Position numbers and translations under genes: made by a program. The notes under the pieces were generated by a model. That model made no database searches, was not told the DNA's origin, and saw only the letters and a list, made by a program, of their open reading frames with translations. Shown here piece after piece: positions 1 to 12,215 of a stretch of 64,000 bases of DNA. Numbering within the stretch: the first letter of the stretch is position 1; each line of letters starts with the position of its first letter. Source of the DNA: Paraphysoderma sedebokerense (lineage: Eukaryota > Blastocladiomycota > Physodermatomycetes > Physodermatales > Physodermataceae); contig JAHLJZ010000002.1 of the NCBI GenBank assembly GCA_025602915.1, positions 62,001 to 126,000 of the forward strand, read 5' to 3'.

Positions 1-1146
1 TCGTCGCAGTGTTACGGTCGCCTCCATACATGGAGCTGCAGAGAGAAACTGGTTAATCTAATAATCTTAATGGCTAATTTAATACATCATTCTATGATTA
101 CCATCCAAACGATACTTGATAAAACCGCGGGCCGATGTAAGGTAAAATTTGAAGCATCATGTTGTCAAAGTCCGCTACATTTTGCAATTGAGGATAACTA
201 AGTGATCCATTCTGAAAAGTCTTTGTAAGCCAAGGATTCACATCCGCGCCAACCGCATAACCATTGAAACCTACACAGATTAGTGCATAAGTACAGCAGA
301 GGTCTCGTTTAAGATGACAATGAAATGGTGCTTACTCCTGCAAGTTTTCGACCCATTTAAACTTACACATCCAGGGGGAGGTACAACTATGGGAGCCGGT
401 GTTTGTCCTGGTGCTGAAGTTGAAGTTGGATTTGGTGTAGAACTGGACGTGGCGAGACTTGATGTGCTTGAACTGGGAATAGCTGGTGTAGAGGACGTAA
501 GAGCTGGGGAGGAACTGCTAGACACAGTCGAAGTAATAGCTGTGGTTGAAGTAGGAGTCGGACTAGTGGAAATCGAAGTAATGCTCACGGATGTAGGTGA
601 TGGTCGAGCATCCGAGCTCGAGCTTGGTGCTGCCGTCTGCGTCGTTCGTGGGGACGCGGTGGTTGTTCGTGATGGCGGTTCCGACGATGACGAAGACGCT
701 GGGGGAGGAGCAGATGTGGCGGGTTGGGTCGACCGAGTAGTCAATGTCTCCATTGTTCCTGTCTGAACTATTGTCCGAGTAGTGCTAAAGATTGATGTGG
801 CGATGGTGGTCGAGGAGAATGATGTAGGTTCAACAGACGACGTTCTGGTTTCTTGAGTTCTGGTTTCTCGAGTTATGGTTTCCTGAGATCTACTTCGAGT
901 TTGTTGACTTTGGGTAGTTTGGGAGGATGGAGATGATGACATAAATGTTGTCGAAGAAAGTATGGCAGTGTTCTGCGATGAAGTACCGGTAATCGGTTCC
1001 TCCGACGTGGAGGGAATTTGTCTGCCAGCAGATGTCGTACTTCGAGAAATTATTGACGATGTTGCTGATGATCTGCTTGTAGGACTGTCGAGAGTCGATT
1101 GCACCCTCGACGTTTGGGTTTGTGTAATGTCGTTCGTTGATGACAA
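1..1146 (-). CDS. Partial SH3-receptor-family paralogue with a long Ser/Thr-rich N-terminal region
   Basis: Fourth member of the family at 12.2, 14.6 and 16.7 kb, cut by the left edge. About 230 residues that are mostly Ser, Thr and Pro are followed by CVSLNGSKTC, matching the CMPLNGSRYC and CFSLQGSKYC motifs of the intact paralogues. After an intron, the exon at about 113-270 encodes a segment with NPWLTKTFQNGSLSYP and ends in FG before a split Cys codon, exactly where the paralogues have the same intron. The next exon (1-35) begins CSMYGGDRN, matching CSMKGYDRYETT. The Ser/Thr/Pro stretch would make a heavily O-glycosylated mucin-like stalk that the paralogues lack (inference). No ATG or signal peptide is visible in frame: the open frame runs back to a stop near 1220, so a short 5' exon is probably missing or the copy lacks its start. 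The membrane and SH3 exons would lie outside the window. Confidence 0.7.
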
Positions 1147-1377
1147 CTTGAAGGAACCTAGCTCTATCCTACTACAATTGCGACTTATGCCTGGTCTTAT
1201 ACCCTTATGCTTTCAAGGCCCGATGGATGATGCCGCGTGAAACGTTTCTAGACACTAAACTGGCACTTTGCGAATGAACGATACTGATCAAGACTAGGTA
1301 AGGTTAACCTAGGTTGAGTAAGTGAATGATAATGTTAATGTAAAATCCCTTTTGACTAAACTCCAATGAACATGTAC

Positions 1378-1775
1378 CTAAACTGCACTTACCGCGACCG
1401 AAGAATCTTTGCGGGAACGATTCGGTTCGATAGATGATATTCTCTCACAATAACTGCACGATCTCTTTGCGATACTTTTCAAAACAGATGCTTTTAAGGT
1501 TGGATTTCGGAAATCCATCGTATCAGCTGGTCTACAGGTGATAGCATTCTTCCTCTTTCCCGTCCATTTAAGTGACGTCACAGGTACAACCACACCGCCG
1601 CAGACGCAATAGATAGGTTCTTGAACAATTCTCTGGTATTTTCTTTCGGTTGATCCGCAGTAAGAATTGATCCTAGGATGTCATACTTTGGGACGAGGAG
1701 AGGTGAATACAAGGGTTTCAGCGGCGGCAACTTTTTCTTCTGAAGATTGGAAGGAAGGCAACCGAAAATGACCAT
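1378..1775 (-). CDS. Possible small unrecognised gene, two exons
   Basis: An ATG at 1775 opens a frame of about 65 codons (starting MVIFGCLPSNLQ) that can be joined through a 56-nt GT-AG intron (gtacct...ctgtag, about 1535-1590) to a second open stretch with the motif ADTMDFRNPTLKASVLKSIA. A good donor (gtaagt) follows near 1390, so further exons are possible, perhaps even the 5' part of the Ser/Thr-rich gene to the left, but I could not make that join in frame. No family is recognised. It lies head to head with REV1, about 220 nt from the REV1 start. The evidence is only open frame plus splice-like signals. Confidence 0.3.
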
Positions 1776-1994
1776 TCATATGGATCTTGCACATGATACA
1801 TATGTTTATACCGAAAATAATATAAATTCTGAGGGGAAAATACCACAAATTCGTTAGTTCAATACGATTGATATTAGTAAATCCAGAGTTACCGGTCAAA
1901 GCATTTTCCCGGTAATAGGCGGCTCTCCAAGAGTTCAGAATAAATCTGTCTGCCTTCCTAGAATTATGACTCTATTATCAGAGATTTTTTGGAA

Positions 1995-4900
1995 ATGTCG
2001 CTTCGTCGTAACAGAAAACCGTCGGAATCTAGTAGTAGCGAGAAGGCCGTCCCTGGATTTGGAGACTTCGGCCTTTATATGCATCAGAAGAAACAAAAGT
2101 ATGTAGATACAAAGGTGATCGGGAACACAGAAAGGCAAACAGCAACCGTACTTAATTCGTCTATCTTTCTATATCATTCTTTCCCTTTATAATATTCTTT
2201 CAGGTTAAAAGATCAAGATAAAGAGAGAGATATAATGTGAGCATCTTCATTCATTCCGCCCTCAAAGAAGAAGTATTCAGAAGTAATCAAGCAGTGGAGT
2301 TCATTGAGATAGAAAGCCCGTTCATAACATCGTTACCCCATTTACAGAGCAGAGCCCGATTTGCCGAAGATATTCAATGGTCTGCGCATACACATTAATG
2401 GCTATACGGATGTCTCATTGCAGGAATTAAAGTCGATTATTTTGCGATATGGAGGTATGGAGATGATGTCAATTCTAAGGCGTTTAATCTTTTTTCTTAT
2501 ACATCTTAAAACTATTGCATTCAGGGGAATACGAGCATTATTATTCAAAGTAATTTTGTTTATGTATTACTATCTAAGTTATTGTTTCACCGTCTGATCC
2601 GTTCGTTATCAGATCCAGAGTTACCCATGTCGTCGCTTCAAATTTGACGAATTCAAAGATTAAAGAGTTCAGGTCCGATGTTTATTCACCATTACTTCTG
2701 CATTCCATCTCAACTGACGTCTTTTGATACAGGAATGAAAAGGTTGTGAAGCCAGATTGGATTTTGGATTGTGTCAAACATATGACGCTGTTGCCTTGGT
2801 GGCAATATAGGCTGATTGAAGATAGACTACCAAGCCAGAAACAGTTAACCTTCGCAAAGCCCAATCTTCAAGAAAGCCGTAATCAGGAATCTCAAGTATG
2901 ATTTAGATCGTATTGGACAAAGATTTATCAGTTAGTGAAGCTCACATGTGTAACAACTCGGCCAGAGCACCGCTATTTCCCTCGCTGTCCCCGCGGACTT
3001 CACTATTTCGGATTCACCGCCAGCAGATCTTCTCGCATCCGTGACAGCTGTCTCGAATGATGCCAATGTAGATACAGGCGCATTGTCATTTAACTTGTCT
3101 AACAGTTCGGAACCGAACAAGCCAGAACATGATGATTCGCTTCAGACGGCTGCTTCAGAGCGACCGATCTCTCCTAATCAAACAATGGATTCTGAACAAC
3201 AATCTATAAATCCGGATTTAAGGTCAGAATGGGCTCGAAAAAAGTAATGACATTTCTTCTGCAGTATCTTGCGAATGTTCGATACTTAGATCCTCCTTTT
3301 CAGTACTTCGATTGCACCAGACTTTCTATCGAAATTCTTCGCTCAATCAAGACTTCATCATCTCTCTGCGTGGAAGCAAGAATTGAAAGCGATCACTTCG
3401 CCCATTCGAAAATCCCTCGCCGCAAAGTCGGCCTTGCGACGAACTTCACGTACCACCAAAACGATCATGCATATTGACATGGACTGTTTCTTTGCTTCCG
3501 TCGCTTTGCGTGATAGACCGTGGTTAAAGGATAAACCAGTAGGAATTAGCCACGCCGGAAATTCAGCAATCAACGGAATGAGTGATGTTGCCAGTTGCAA
3601 TTATGTAGCTAGGGGTTTTGGCGTTCGCAACGGGATGACGTACGTTCTTTGAAATGATATTCAATTCTCACACTATGGCTCAACCTGACTTACTTCTTCT
3701 TTCCCGTAGTATTGGAAGGGCGAAGTCTCTCTGCCCTAAATTAATGTTACTACCGTACGAATTCGATAAGTACAGAGCTGTTTCAAAGGACTTAAACGAC
3801 ATTTTGCAGGAATATGCCGATGACTTGCAGGCTGTGTCATGGTAACGTCGATGCTCGTGCATATACTTTCTGATGCTGCTCTAATAACTATTCCGTAAAT
3901 AGTGATGAAGCGTATATCGATGTCTCCTCTCATATGACCGAGCGAAATAAAGGGCAAGAAGTTTCACTTGCTCATGAAATTAGGAAGAAGATATTCGATA
4001 AAACTGGTTGTCATGCTTCTGTCGGAATCGGAAGTTCTCTACTGCTGGCTAGGTGAGTCGCTGCTTTTAAAACTTCCTCCAACAGAATTTGGTTCAATCT
4101 CATCATTTGTGATCAGGATGGCGACACATAAAGCCAAACCGAACGACGCTTACTACCTACCAGACGATGAGGTGAAAACGTTTTTGGATCCTTTACCTGC
4201 AGATAACCTACCTGGTGTAGGATGGCACCTTTCGGATAAGCTTGAGAACATGGGCATAAAAACTTGCGCTGACTTGCGAAAAGTATCGAAAGAGGTCTTA
4301 AAGTCTGAACTGGGCAATAAAAAAGGAGAAACTTTGTTCAATTTTGTCAGAGGTATAGATGACCGACAGTTGAACGAGTCCACCGCCCGCAAAAGCGTAG
4401 GAGCCGAAGTCAAGTGCGTACATACATCCTTTGATATGTAAAATCCAGCATTTATAACATTCGACTCAAATATGTATCTCGTCATTTGCAGCTGGGGAAT
4501 TCGTTTCGAAGAGCAATCACAGGTCGATAAATTCATGGTGGAGCTATCGGAGGAAGTATCACGAAGGTAATTCCTACATGTTGCACTCCCAAAATACTGT
4601 ATCTGATTAAGTTATTTAGGTTGAACGAAGTAAACTGCAAAGCTAAGCAGCTGACGTTGAAGGTTAGTATTGTGTTCTAGGGTTCAAATGACAAAATGGC
4701 GTTAATAGAAAGTCAATAGATTAAAAGAAAATCACCCGATGCTCCCGATCCTCGCAAGACTCTAGGACATGGCATTTGCGACAGTCTATCGAAATCTGTG
4801 AATCTGTTTGTAGCTACTGATGACTCCAAATTGATAGCCAAGGAATGTATTAGTATGTTGAAATCGATGAAAATTCCACCAGTCGATTTGCGTGGAATTG

Positions 4901-6700
4901 GGATTCAAACTACTAAATTAGACGAAGGCGGTGTGGGGGCAAAAGGACAGAGAAGTTTGTTCGAATTTTCAAAGAAGGAAAGTCATGAAAAAGCGCATGT
5001 CCGGACTGGAGATCAGAGTTCCGTAGAAGACTTCAAAGCACGTTGGTCCGTTGAAGTTAAATCACGCGATGACACCCTCAACAGTGGGACTGCGACAAAA
5101 GGGCAAAGAATGATGTTTGAGTTTTCCAAGAAAGAGATGAATGAGGGAGTAACGCTCCCAAAAGTTCAGAACATCACAGAGGGCTCCGAAGCACCTCCTC
5201 CAATGAAAGACGTAGTTGATATTGTCAATCGATCTGACGAAATCTCTCGTCCTAAGCAACCGACGACGCTAACGAAAGCAGTAGAAAAAAGCATTCCTGA
5301 TATTGATCCTTCAACATTTGCTGAATTGCCTTCCGATATCCAAAATGAAATTGCTAGGATATATAATATTCAAGTTCAGGATCTTCTCAGAGAAAAACCT
5401 AAGTCGCCAATACGATCACCATCGCCGCTCCATCAGCATTCCAATGTCGCTGGTCCATCGAAACAACCGCCACATCAGTTATCAGACGATGATTCATTGC
5501 CGGATGTTGTAGAAGTAGCTTCGTCCCAAGAACAAGGACAAATTGATGGCTCCGTGTATCATGAACTACCTCCAGAAATACAAAAGGAATATGCGTCGCA
5601 ATACCGGCGACGTAAGGGAAAGAGCAAAATAGCAGATAACACGACTAAACCGCAAAATTCAGAAATTACCACAATTTTTCCAGAAGATAGTGCACATGAA
5701 TTAGAAAAATATCAACTATCATCAGTGACCGTCGAGGACACTCCGAAGACAAATGTGGATTCGATCACATTTTCACAAGTATTGTTGATTTTATAACCTA
5801 CTTAGTTTGTATTCTTATTAAATTAATATATCTTTTTAGATTGACCCCTCCTTTCTTTCGGCCCTTCCGCAAAACATTCGCCTAGAACTTCAAGTGTCGT
5901 ATAAGCGACCAGCCTTGGCGCCGTCGCCACCTAAGAAACCGTCTAAAATATCTCCCAATTCGAAACGGAAACGCCAGTTAAAGAAGCCGGCGGGAAGATT
6001 GAACACGTCTTTTACGTTGACTCAAAAGTGGGGTAGAGATATCGATGAGTTAGATGGTGTAGATGAAGGAATTGATAAAGAATATCTGCAAGCCCTTCCA
6101 TCCGGTTTGTTTCAATTGCGTTCTCCTCTCGGTCCTTATCTGAGCTTCTGATCTCAGATCCGATCTCATTTAGACATTCGCCGGGAAGTCATCAAATCAA
6201 TTCAACTGGAACAAGAGACTAAAAAACGAAAGGAACAAACTATAACGGCGGAAACAATCATTCATGAAGTCAAAAATTCTCACCATCGTCACGAGGTAAT
6301 AATCTGTTTATTGGTTCCATTGAAGTGCATGTCGATTAAATTAATGCATACCTCTCAGCCCACTGGTGCGACAATTCAACCCTCAATTCCCTCATTCTTT
6401 GGACGAACAACTGTGCCAGAAGTCCGAAAACTAATGAAACAATGGGTCTCTTCTTCTGCCAACCCTTGCGACTTGGACGCGGATTCTAATCCTTCAGATG
6501 AAGACACTCAATTTATTGTCAATTATTTTATTTCACTCATCGAATCTAAACAATTAGAAATGGTTCGATTGTTATTACTATATTTAAGACGATTGACCTC
6601 GAACTGCTCGCATGCTTGGCAAAGCATGACCGAACATGTAGTTCAAGAAGTTCAAAAAAATGTAGTAAAGTTCTACGGCGACGTTAAGTTGATGCTGTAA
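1995..6700 (+). CDS. REV1: DNA repair protein REV1 (Y-family deoxycytidyl transferase), 17 exons
   Basis: Translesion polymerase that inserts dCMP opposite abasic sites and scaffolds other translesion polymerases in the nucleus. The 17 exons join in frame to a 1196-residue protein: 1995-2098, 2204-2236, 2348-2454, 2525-2549, 2613-2672, 2733-2895, 2966-3243, 3304-3639, 3710-3841, 3903-4052, 4117-4413, 4492-4566, 4620-4662, 4720-5778, 5840-6104, 6174-6295 and 6359-6700. The start is the ATG before the conserved FGDFGLYMHQKKQK segment. A BRCT domain covers about residues 35-150 (FNGLRIHINGYTD, SRVTHVVASN). The catalytic core carries MHIDMDCFFASVALR near 313 and CDEAYIDVS near 413, the metal-binding Asp/Asp-Glu set. 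Four ubiquitin-binding-motif-like segments (ELPSDIQNE, ELPPEIQKE, ALPQNIRLE, ALPSDIRRE) precede the C-terminal polymerase-docking domain (about 1095-1196). The 111-nt second intron is the least certain junction. Convergent with the sirtuin gene. Confidence 0.96.
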
Positions 6701-7185
6701 ACACTGTAGATAAAGCTCATATTCTCCACAGATTCTGCATGTTTAGTTGATGTGCGATTGCCAGATGCAATGTATATAGTTAGCTTGAAATGTAATCATC
6801 TGTGACAGTATGTATAACATGAAATATAATGATATAATAGTTAATACAAAATCATTTACTTTATTCATAGTACATAACTATGTCCATATGGTATAAAAAC
6901 AATATTTTAAGATGATATCCCTACATTCTTGACTTCAATTCTCTGGTGAATGGACAAAATCAAAGTTGAAATGAATATATAATACAAATGATTCCACGCC
7001 CTCTATGCAAAACAGATTAAAGGTGAAATCAAGGCTGGGATGATATAAATTATCCAGTCACCGTAGACAGTGAGCCCAATAGCAAAACTTGAAAATAGTA
7101 GAAAAACTATTGGTGTCGATTAGACGACACACAAGTCAAGTAATGTTGAATCTTAGAACTTAATCAAGGATCAAGTTGCAAATAA
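6701..7185. other. Convergent intergenic region
   Basis: A 485-nt AT-rich stretch between the stop codons of REV1 (+) and the sirtuin (-). It should hold both 3' ends and polyadenylation signals; AATAAA-like and TATATA-like runs are common but none stands out. No coding signal seen. Confidence 0.5.
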
Positions 7186-9545
7186 TTACTGCTTAAATCG
7201 CTTCACATCACGGTCTCCATCATCTTCCATGTCTTCATTGTCCTCGCCTATGTTACCCTTTTCCAGATACTCATCCGTTCTGGGTCTTTTGGCCGGATTA
7301 TCGCGCGCCGCCGTCTCGGCAAGTAAATTGTGAACTTCGTCTTCATCGAGAGGTCCATCCTCATCAGATTCGTCTTCGTCATCTTCGTCGTCTCCGCTAT
7401 CTCTATCACGCTGGTCTCCTTCGTGTTTGAAATCCTCGTCTTCTTCATCGGATTCTCTCCAATCCTCGTCTTCACTCTCACTTACAACCTCCGGTTGTAG
7501 TAAACCTCCTTCAAAAAGACATATATTTGGTTCAACGAAAGTGTAGTCGGCTTCTAGATGTTGATTAGATCCATTTGGTAGATGTTCGTGTAATATGTCC
7601 CATCCTAGTCTTTTTGATATCAACGAAACAATGGTATCGCATGGACCGAGAAGTTGAACATCAAAGTGAGATTTAAGATGCGGTAACAGCTCACGATTAA
7701 TAATAACTTGAGGAACGTGTTCCGGAACCTGACCTGGATTATTAATGAGAATGCGCATATGTCAGTCATGAAAACGGATTTCCGTAACGAAGCTGGGGAA
7801 AAAAGGTTTCAACGAACGGATTATCTCAGAAACAGGCGCAACTTTCAGCGAACTACCCATCACAATCACCAAGTCAGCTGAATGACGATCCACATCAATT
7901 AAATTGTAATATGTTTCGGGTAAATTTTCACCAAAAAATACAATATCAGGTTTCATTACGGCTGGGGCATCGATTGACTTTGATTCACCTTCATCGTCTG
8001 AATCTGGGCACACCGGGCAACGCGGCACTCTCTATACTCACGAGACGTATTGAGAAAATATCAGCAAGGGAAAGCATACAATTAAAAAGCTAACCTTGGC
8101 GAATATATCATCCTTGAGGGCGTCACCTGGTACAGAATATTTACAACGAACACATCTGGCGGTCGCAAACGACCCATGACACTGCATCACTCTTCCCACC
8201 CCTGCTAGAGATTCTATGTTGTCAATGTTTTGCGTATAATTACGAAGAAGCTTCCCGCGTTCTTCAATCGCTTTGACGAACAGATGAGATGGCGAAGGTT
8301 TAAAATTGCTAGGGTATATCTCCTACGAGAATTAAATGGGGCCAAGTGTTAGAATATTGAATTGACAAGCACAATCTTATTTTTACTTCAGTTACCCTAG
8401 CAAATGAGTAAAATGTTTCCGGGCAAATTTTGAAGTATTTCAGATCAAACATTTGCTGTGGATCATCAAGGTTGTACTCATCCAATCTTGCATAAATTCC
8501 ATTTTTCGATCGAAAATCGGGAATACCACATGAGACTGAAATCTAGACCGACAGTATGTCAGCAAGAACACCTTAAACTGATGCGTTAATATGCAGAATT
8601 TACCCCAGCCCCAGTTATGACCATGATGCGGTTTGATTTTTGGATTAGATCTATGACATGATCAAAATTGTTTATGTGCGACAGCCTCTCTCGTGTCCGG
8701 ATGTGTCGTCCTACTGGTATCTGTGCGTACGCATAAAGTATGGCTTGTTCCTTGATAGAAAGGTCGATTTGTTCTCGCTCGTACTCGGTCTACATATCCA
8801 GAAGGCATTAGAAAGACGAATGTATGGATGCCAAGCAATAGGGAATGCTTACGAAATGATCAAAAAATATGCGGATAAGTCGTTTAACCGGAAACCTGTC
8901 TACCAGTAAATACTTGGAAATAAAATCGGCGAGTCCTGAGGAACCATGGAACGATTAATAACTCAGCATATAGTTGCGGCTACAGCAGCACCAAATGTTG
9001 ACACTATAACGAAGAAAGGGTGCAGCGATGAAAATATACCTAATCTCTTGGCTTCAGCACGTAAACTATTCCTTTCTTCAGTTGTGATAACATAGTCCTC
9101 AGGGTCATCTTCCATATTCAACATGGATTCATCATCTTCCACTTCCACCTGCTCAGCGCCTTCTGTTTGCATCGTGTCGGCTACGCCTTCTACCTCCTGG
9201 TTCTCAACCATTGAATCATCATGAGATTCGTATTTGTTGTTTCCGTTATGTAGCTGAGTTGGATTGATCAACTTTGGAGAAACTATACAAGTAAAGTAAT
9301 ACATTTCCAATCAGACACGCAAAGATCACACTACGCGTGGGAAAACGAATGAAAACATACCAGTGGAGTGGTTCAAGGATGCACCATTCTCACGCAAAAT
9401 AACATCAGAAGGGCAGTGTATATTAGACATCATGACATTTGGGTTTCTTATTATTGAACCGCTTGGCTGTTCCGCAGAGCAAGATGATGATGACGTTGGA
9501 CGGAAGGTGCCAATTTGTTGATTCACTCACGTGCTCTGTTTCCAT
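7186..9545 (-). CDS. SIR2: Class I NAD-dependent protein deacetylase, Sir2/Hst1 type, 9 exons
   Basis: NAD-dependent histone deacetylase, expected in the nucleus in silencing or repression complexes. Nine exons join in frame to 589 residues: 9531-9545, 9361-9466, 9040-9282, 8853-8935, 8604-8789, 8396-8542, 8095-8322, 7818-8031 and 7186-7733. The N-terminal half carries the extension typical of fungal Sir2/Hst1 (GLADFISKYLLVDRF, then EQAILYAYAQIPVGRHIRTR). The sirtuin core follows in order: ITGAGISVSCGIPDFRS (NAD site), RNYTQNIDNIES, the catalytic His in MQCHGSF, a zinc site CVRC...CPVC, then FFGENLP, MGSSLKVAPVSEII and QVIINREL. The tail (about residue 490 on) is rich in Asp and Glu and ends in RDVKRFKQ, which may be a nuclear signal. 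The 15-nt first exon rests on one good donor (gtgagt); starting at the MMSNIHC methionines of exon 2 is the alternative. Sir2 versus Hst1 cannot be decided. Confidence 0.93.
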
Positions 9546-9923
9546 GGATAAAAATTTTAAACTCTATTTATTATATTATTTAACAACCAAATAAGTGAAT
9601 CATGAAGTAAAAACGAAAAAAAAAATACTTCATAATATCTAAATATAATTGCATGACAGCAAATCTTATCATGAATTTTAGGAATCATTGGATTTTAGGA
9701 TTAAAATTAATCTGAAATTCAAATATTGCACATAATAATTCAGAATTGTGAACCTTTCAACTGTGTAATCTGTGAAATCAGCAGGGTGATGATGTCCCAT
9801 GAGAACTATTGCATTATATAATATAACTCAGAGTCCGATATTTTCCGCAAATAATTGTCCTCGGATTCCTCGGTTCAGAATTTCAAAGATTTCTCATATA
9901 CAATTTAAAATGCCGTATCAGCA
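9546..9923. promoter_or_regulatory. Divergent promoter region between the sirtuin gene and RCE1
   Basis: The sirtuin start (9545, minus) and the RCE1 start (9924, plus) are separated by 378 nt of AT-rich DNA, so both promoters must share this interval. I see poly-A and poly-T runs (for example 9616-9627) but no clear TATA box near either start. Shared control of the two genes is possible but not shown. Confidence 0.5.
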
Positions 9924-11395
9924 ATGATAGAAGCAGCAAGTCTTCCGTCTCATCTACCGTCGTCTTTATCATGGCTATCGTCTCTTGCGTTGACTCTTGC
10001 ATTTGTTGGCGGGTTTTATCTTCTCCCTGACGCTCGTTCCGGTCATCTTCCACGGTCTCATCCGACAATCATTAAACGACGATTCTTTGTCATATCAGTA
10101 GTCTGCTCGGTGGGATTTAGTTATTTATGGTTTCTTTTGCGCATATACAATGATAAGGTATATTCTTCGACTCTACATTGCTGTTACAATAAACCCATGT
10201 CTTGCTCGCTTGTTGACAATGTTATGTGATATCCGTAGACTCCGCTCTTGACTCTTGTGCACCATTTTTTTCCCTTACCATCACCGACAAAAGTTCTGTT
10301 GGCCATTCTTCTACCTATTATTCATGTATCGCTCTTGTTCCTGGGCCCCTTGACCTCGCAATACCTATCTTCATCCCTCCCTTTCCAAAGCAATTCTTCA
10401 GTGGATCTATTTCTGTATCGTCTGCAGACCCTTCAGGGGGTGAGGAACTATGCTGTCGGGCCGATTTCGGAAGAATTAGTTTTTAGAGGATACATCGGCT
10501 TTCTATCATACTGGAACCATATAACACACGGAAGGGATGGTGGAGATACTCACATTGGATACGTGTTGCTGAATTGCATGATGTGGTTCGGAATAGCCCA
10601 TCTGCATCATGCATGGGAGATTTGGATGCAAGAAGGAAAAGATTGGCATGCACTAAAACTAGCGGTTGCCGTGACTTGTATGTATTCTTCATACATTCCT
10701 CACCTTTCTTTTCGGTCGGCAAATATGTTATCGGATGGGTCGATTTCTTACTTTGTAGTGTTGTGTTGGGTGCGCCGTAGTCTTGCTTTTCGTACATTTC
10801 TAACTTCTCGACTTTCTCTTTCTAAAGCTTTCCAGTTTCTCTATACATCGTTGTTTGGGGCATATGCCGCCTTCCTCTTCTTACGAACGGGTTGGACTTC
10901 TTTTTGTCATTCGGCCACACATTCTTGATTCTTCCAGATTGACATTGCTTGTCTAATTGCAAACTTTATTAGGATCATTAATACCGCCGATATTGGTCCA
11001 CATATTTTGCAACATAATGGGTTTCCCGGATTTTTCCGAGATCAGGCAACACACTCATCCCAAAGGTTTGTGTAGATTACTCTGTGTGCTTATTATTTTG
11101 CTTTCCTATAAATGGATTCCATTTCGTTCCTGGCCTTATCTGTCTGCTGGATTCTAATAATCTGCTCTTGATTGTATTCATTCTAAAATTCTGGTTTCAT
11201 ATTGCCATCTACATTTATCCCATCGACATCCTCCAAATCCATTTCGCAAACTTTTAATCGCTATTCCTCTCGTCGATTGTAGTTGTGGCGACAGCTTACA
11301 TTCTCGGTGTAATTCTTTTTATTACCTTCTTCAACATGATAACAGATCCTCATCTGTTTGCCTCTGATGTCGTATACTGGCGACATATTGAATGA
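9924..11395 (+). CDS. RCE1: CAAX prenyl protease 2 (RCE1), 5 exons
   Basis: Membrane endoprotease of the ER that removes the last three residues from prenylated CAAX proteins such as Ras and Rho. Exons 9924-10157, 10239-10677, 10828-10890, 10973-11065 and 11283-11395 join in frame to 313 residues. The signature GPISEELVFRGYI carries the Glu-Glu...Arg catalytic set; the two other conserved positions are the His in FGIAHLHHAWE and the His/Asn pair in LVHIFCNIMGFP. Hydrophobic segments occur at about 15-35, 55-72, 100-120 and at the C-terminus (TAYILGVILFITFFN). The last intron, 217 nt, is the longest in the gene and could hide a small extra exon, but direct joining gives the expected loop (FPDFSEIRQHTHPK then VVATAYILG). 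Length is normal for the family. Confidence 0.93.
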
Positions 11396-12215
11396 GATAT
11401 TATCGTATATTTATTGTACCCTAAACATACCCAAAGTGTAATTAAAGCTGTTGAGTTCAATATTCTTCAGTATGCTACCGTCGGATGACAAATTTCTGGA
11501 TTTCTGGCTTGGTGCGCCTCGAAATAACGAGCGGTATAATGTCAATAGTCATGAATTGTTCGAGCCCTATTCAGAAACCCAGTTTGAGATTTTCCTCTTG
11601 ACCTATCTGATAGAAACCCAGCATCTGCACATCAGCGGGCATCGAAATGTTCTTGAATTAGAAATACACAATTCACAAATAAACTCATTTACGCTGCATA
11701 CATACTGTTTCAGTGCGTTACCAAATTTAGCTATTAACTCTAGTCAACTAGTCCCAATTATGTGCTGCTCACATCTACATTAGTTAAACCACTTGCGCAA
11801 CTGAGCCACCCGAGACTGTGCTTTGCGGAAAATATATTATTCGACATGCCAATAAGCCGTTGCTCCCAAAATTAATCCACGAGGAATTTTCCATCCAAGC
11901 CATGTCTGCCTGCGGTTCGAATCTCCATTCCGTGTGCAATGATTTTTCTCGCTTCCACCGGCCACCCGCTTAAATGATGTGTGCACAAGCTAAAACGCGT
12001 TGAGCCCACGGACAATCAATGCAATGAATATCGAGAATATATAAGCTCTTAGCATGACAATTAAACACAATTAAAACTCATGGAATGTGAATGTGTTATT
12101 AAGATGATGGGTGGCACAGCCGAAAGCAAAAAAATAAAGCCAAAGACCTGAAGTCGTTCGGTCATTCCCTCCTCTAAAACTGCAGGTTTTCGAATTCCAC
12201 AGTAAGGTTCAAAAA
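11396..12215. other. Intergenic region, no gene seen
   Basis: About 820 nt between RCE1 and the first SH3-receptor gene. An open frame of 110 codons lies at 11451-11783, but its composition is ordinary AT-rich DNA and it resembles nothing known to me. The right end should hold the promoter of the next gene; TATATAAG at about 12044 is a possible TATA element about 170 nt before the ATG. Confidence 0.4.

Noticed and set aside
314-766. 150-codon plus-strand open frame rich in Val, Gly and Glu
   Set aside because: It is the reverse of the Ser/Thr-rich coding region on the minus strand, whose codon bias keeps the opposite frame open.
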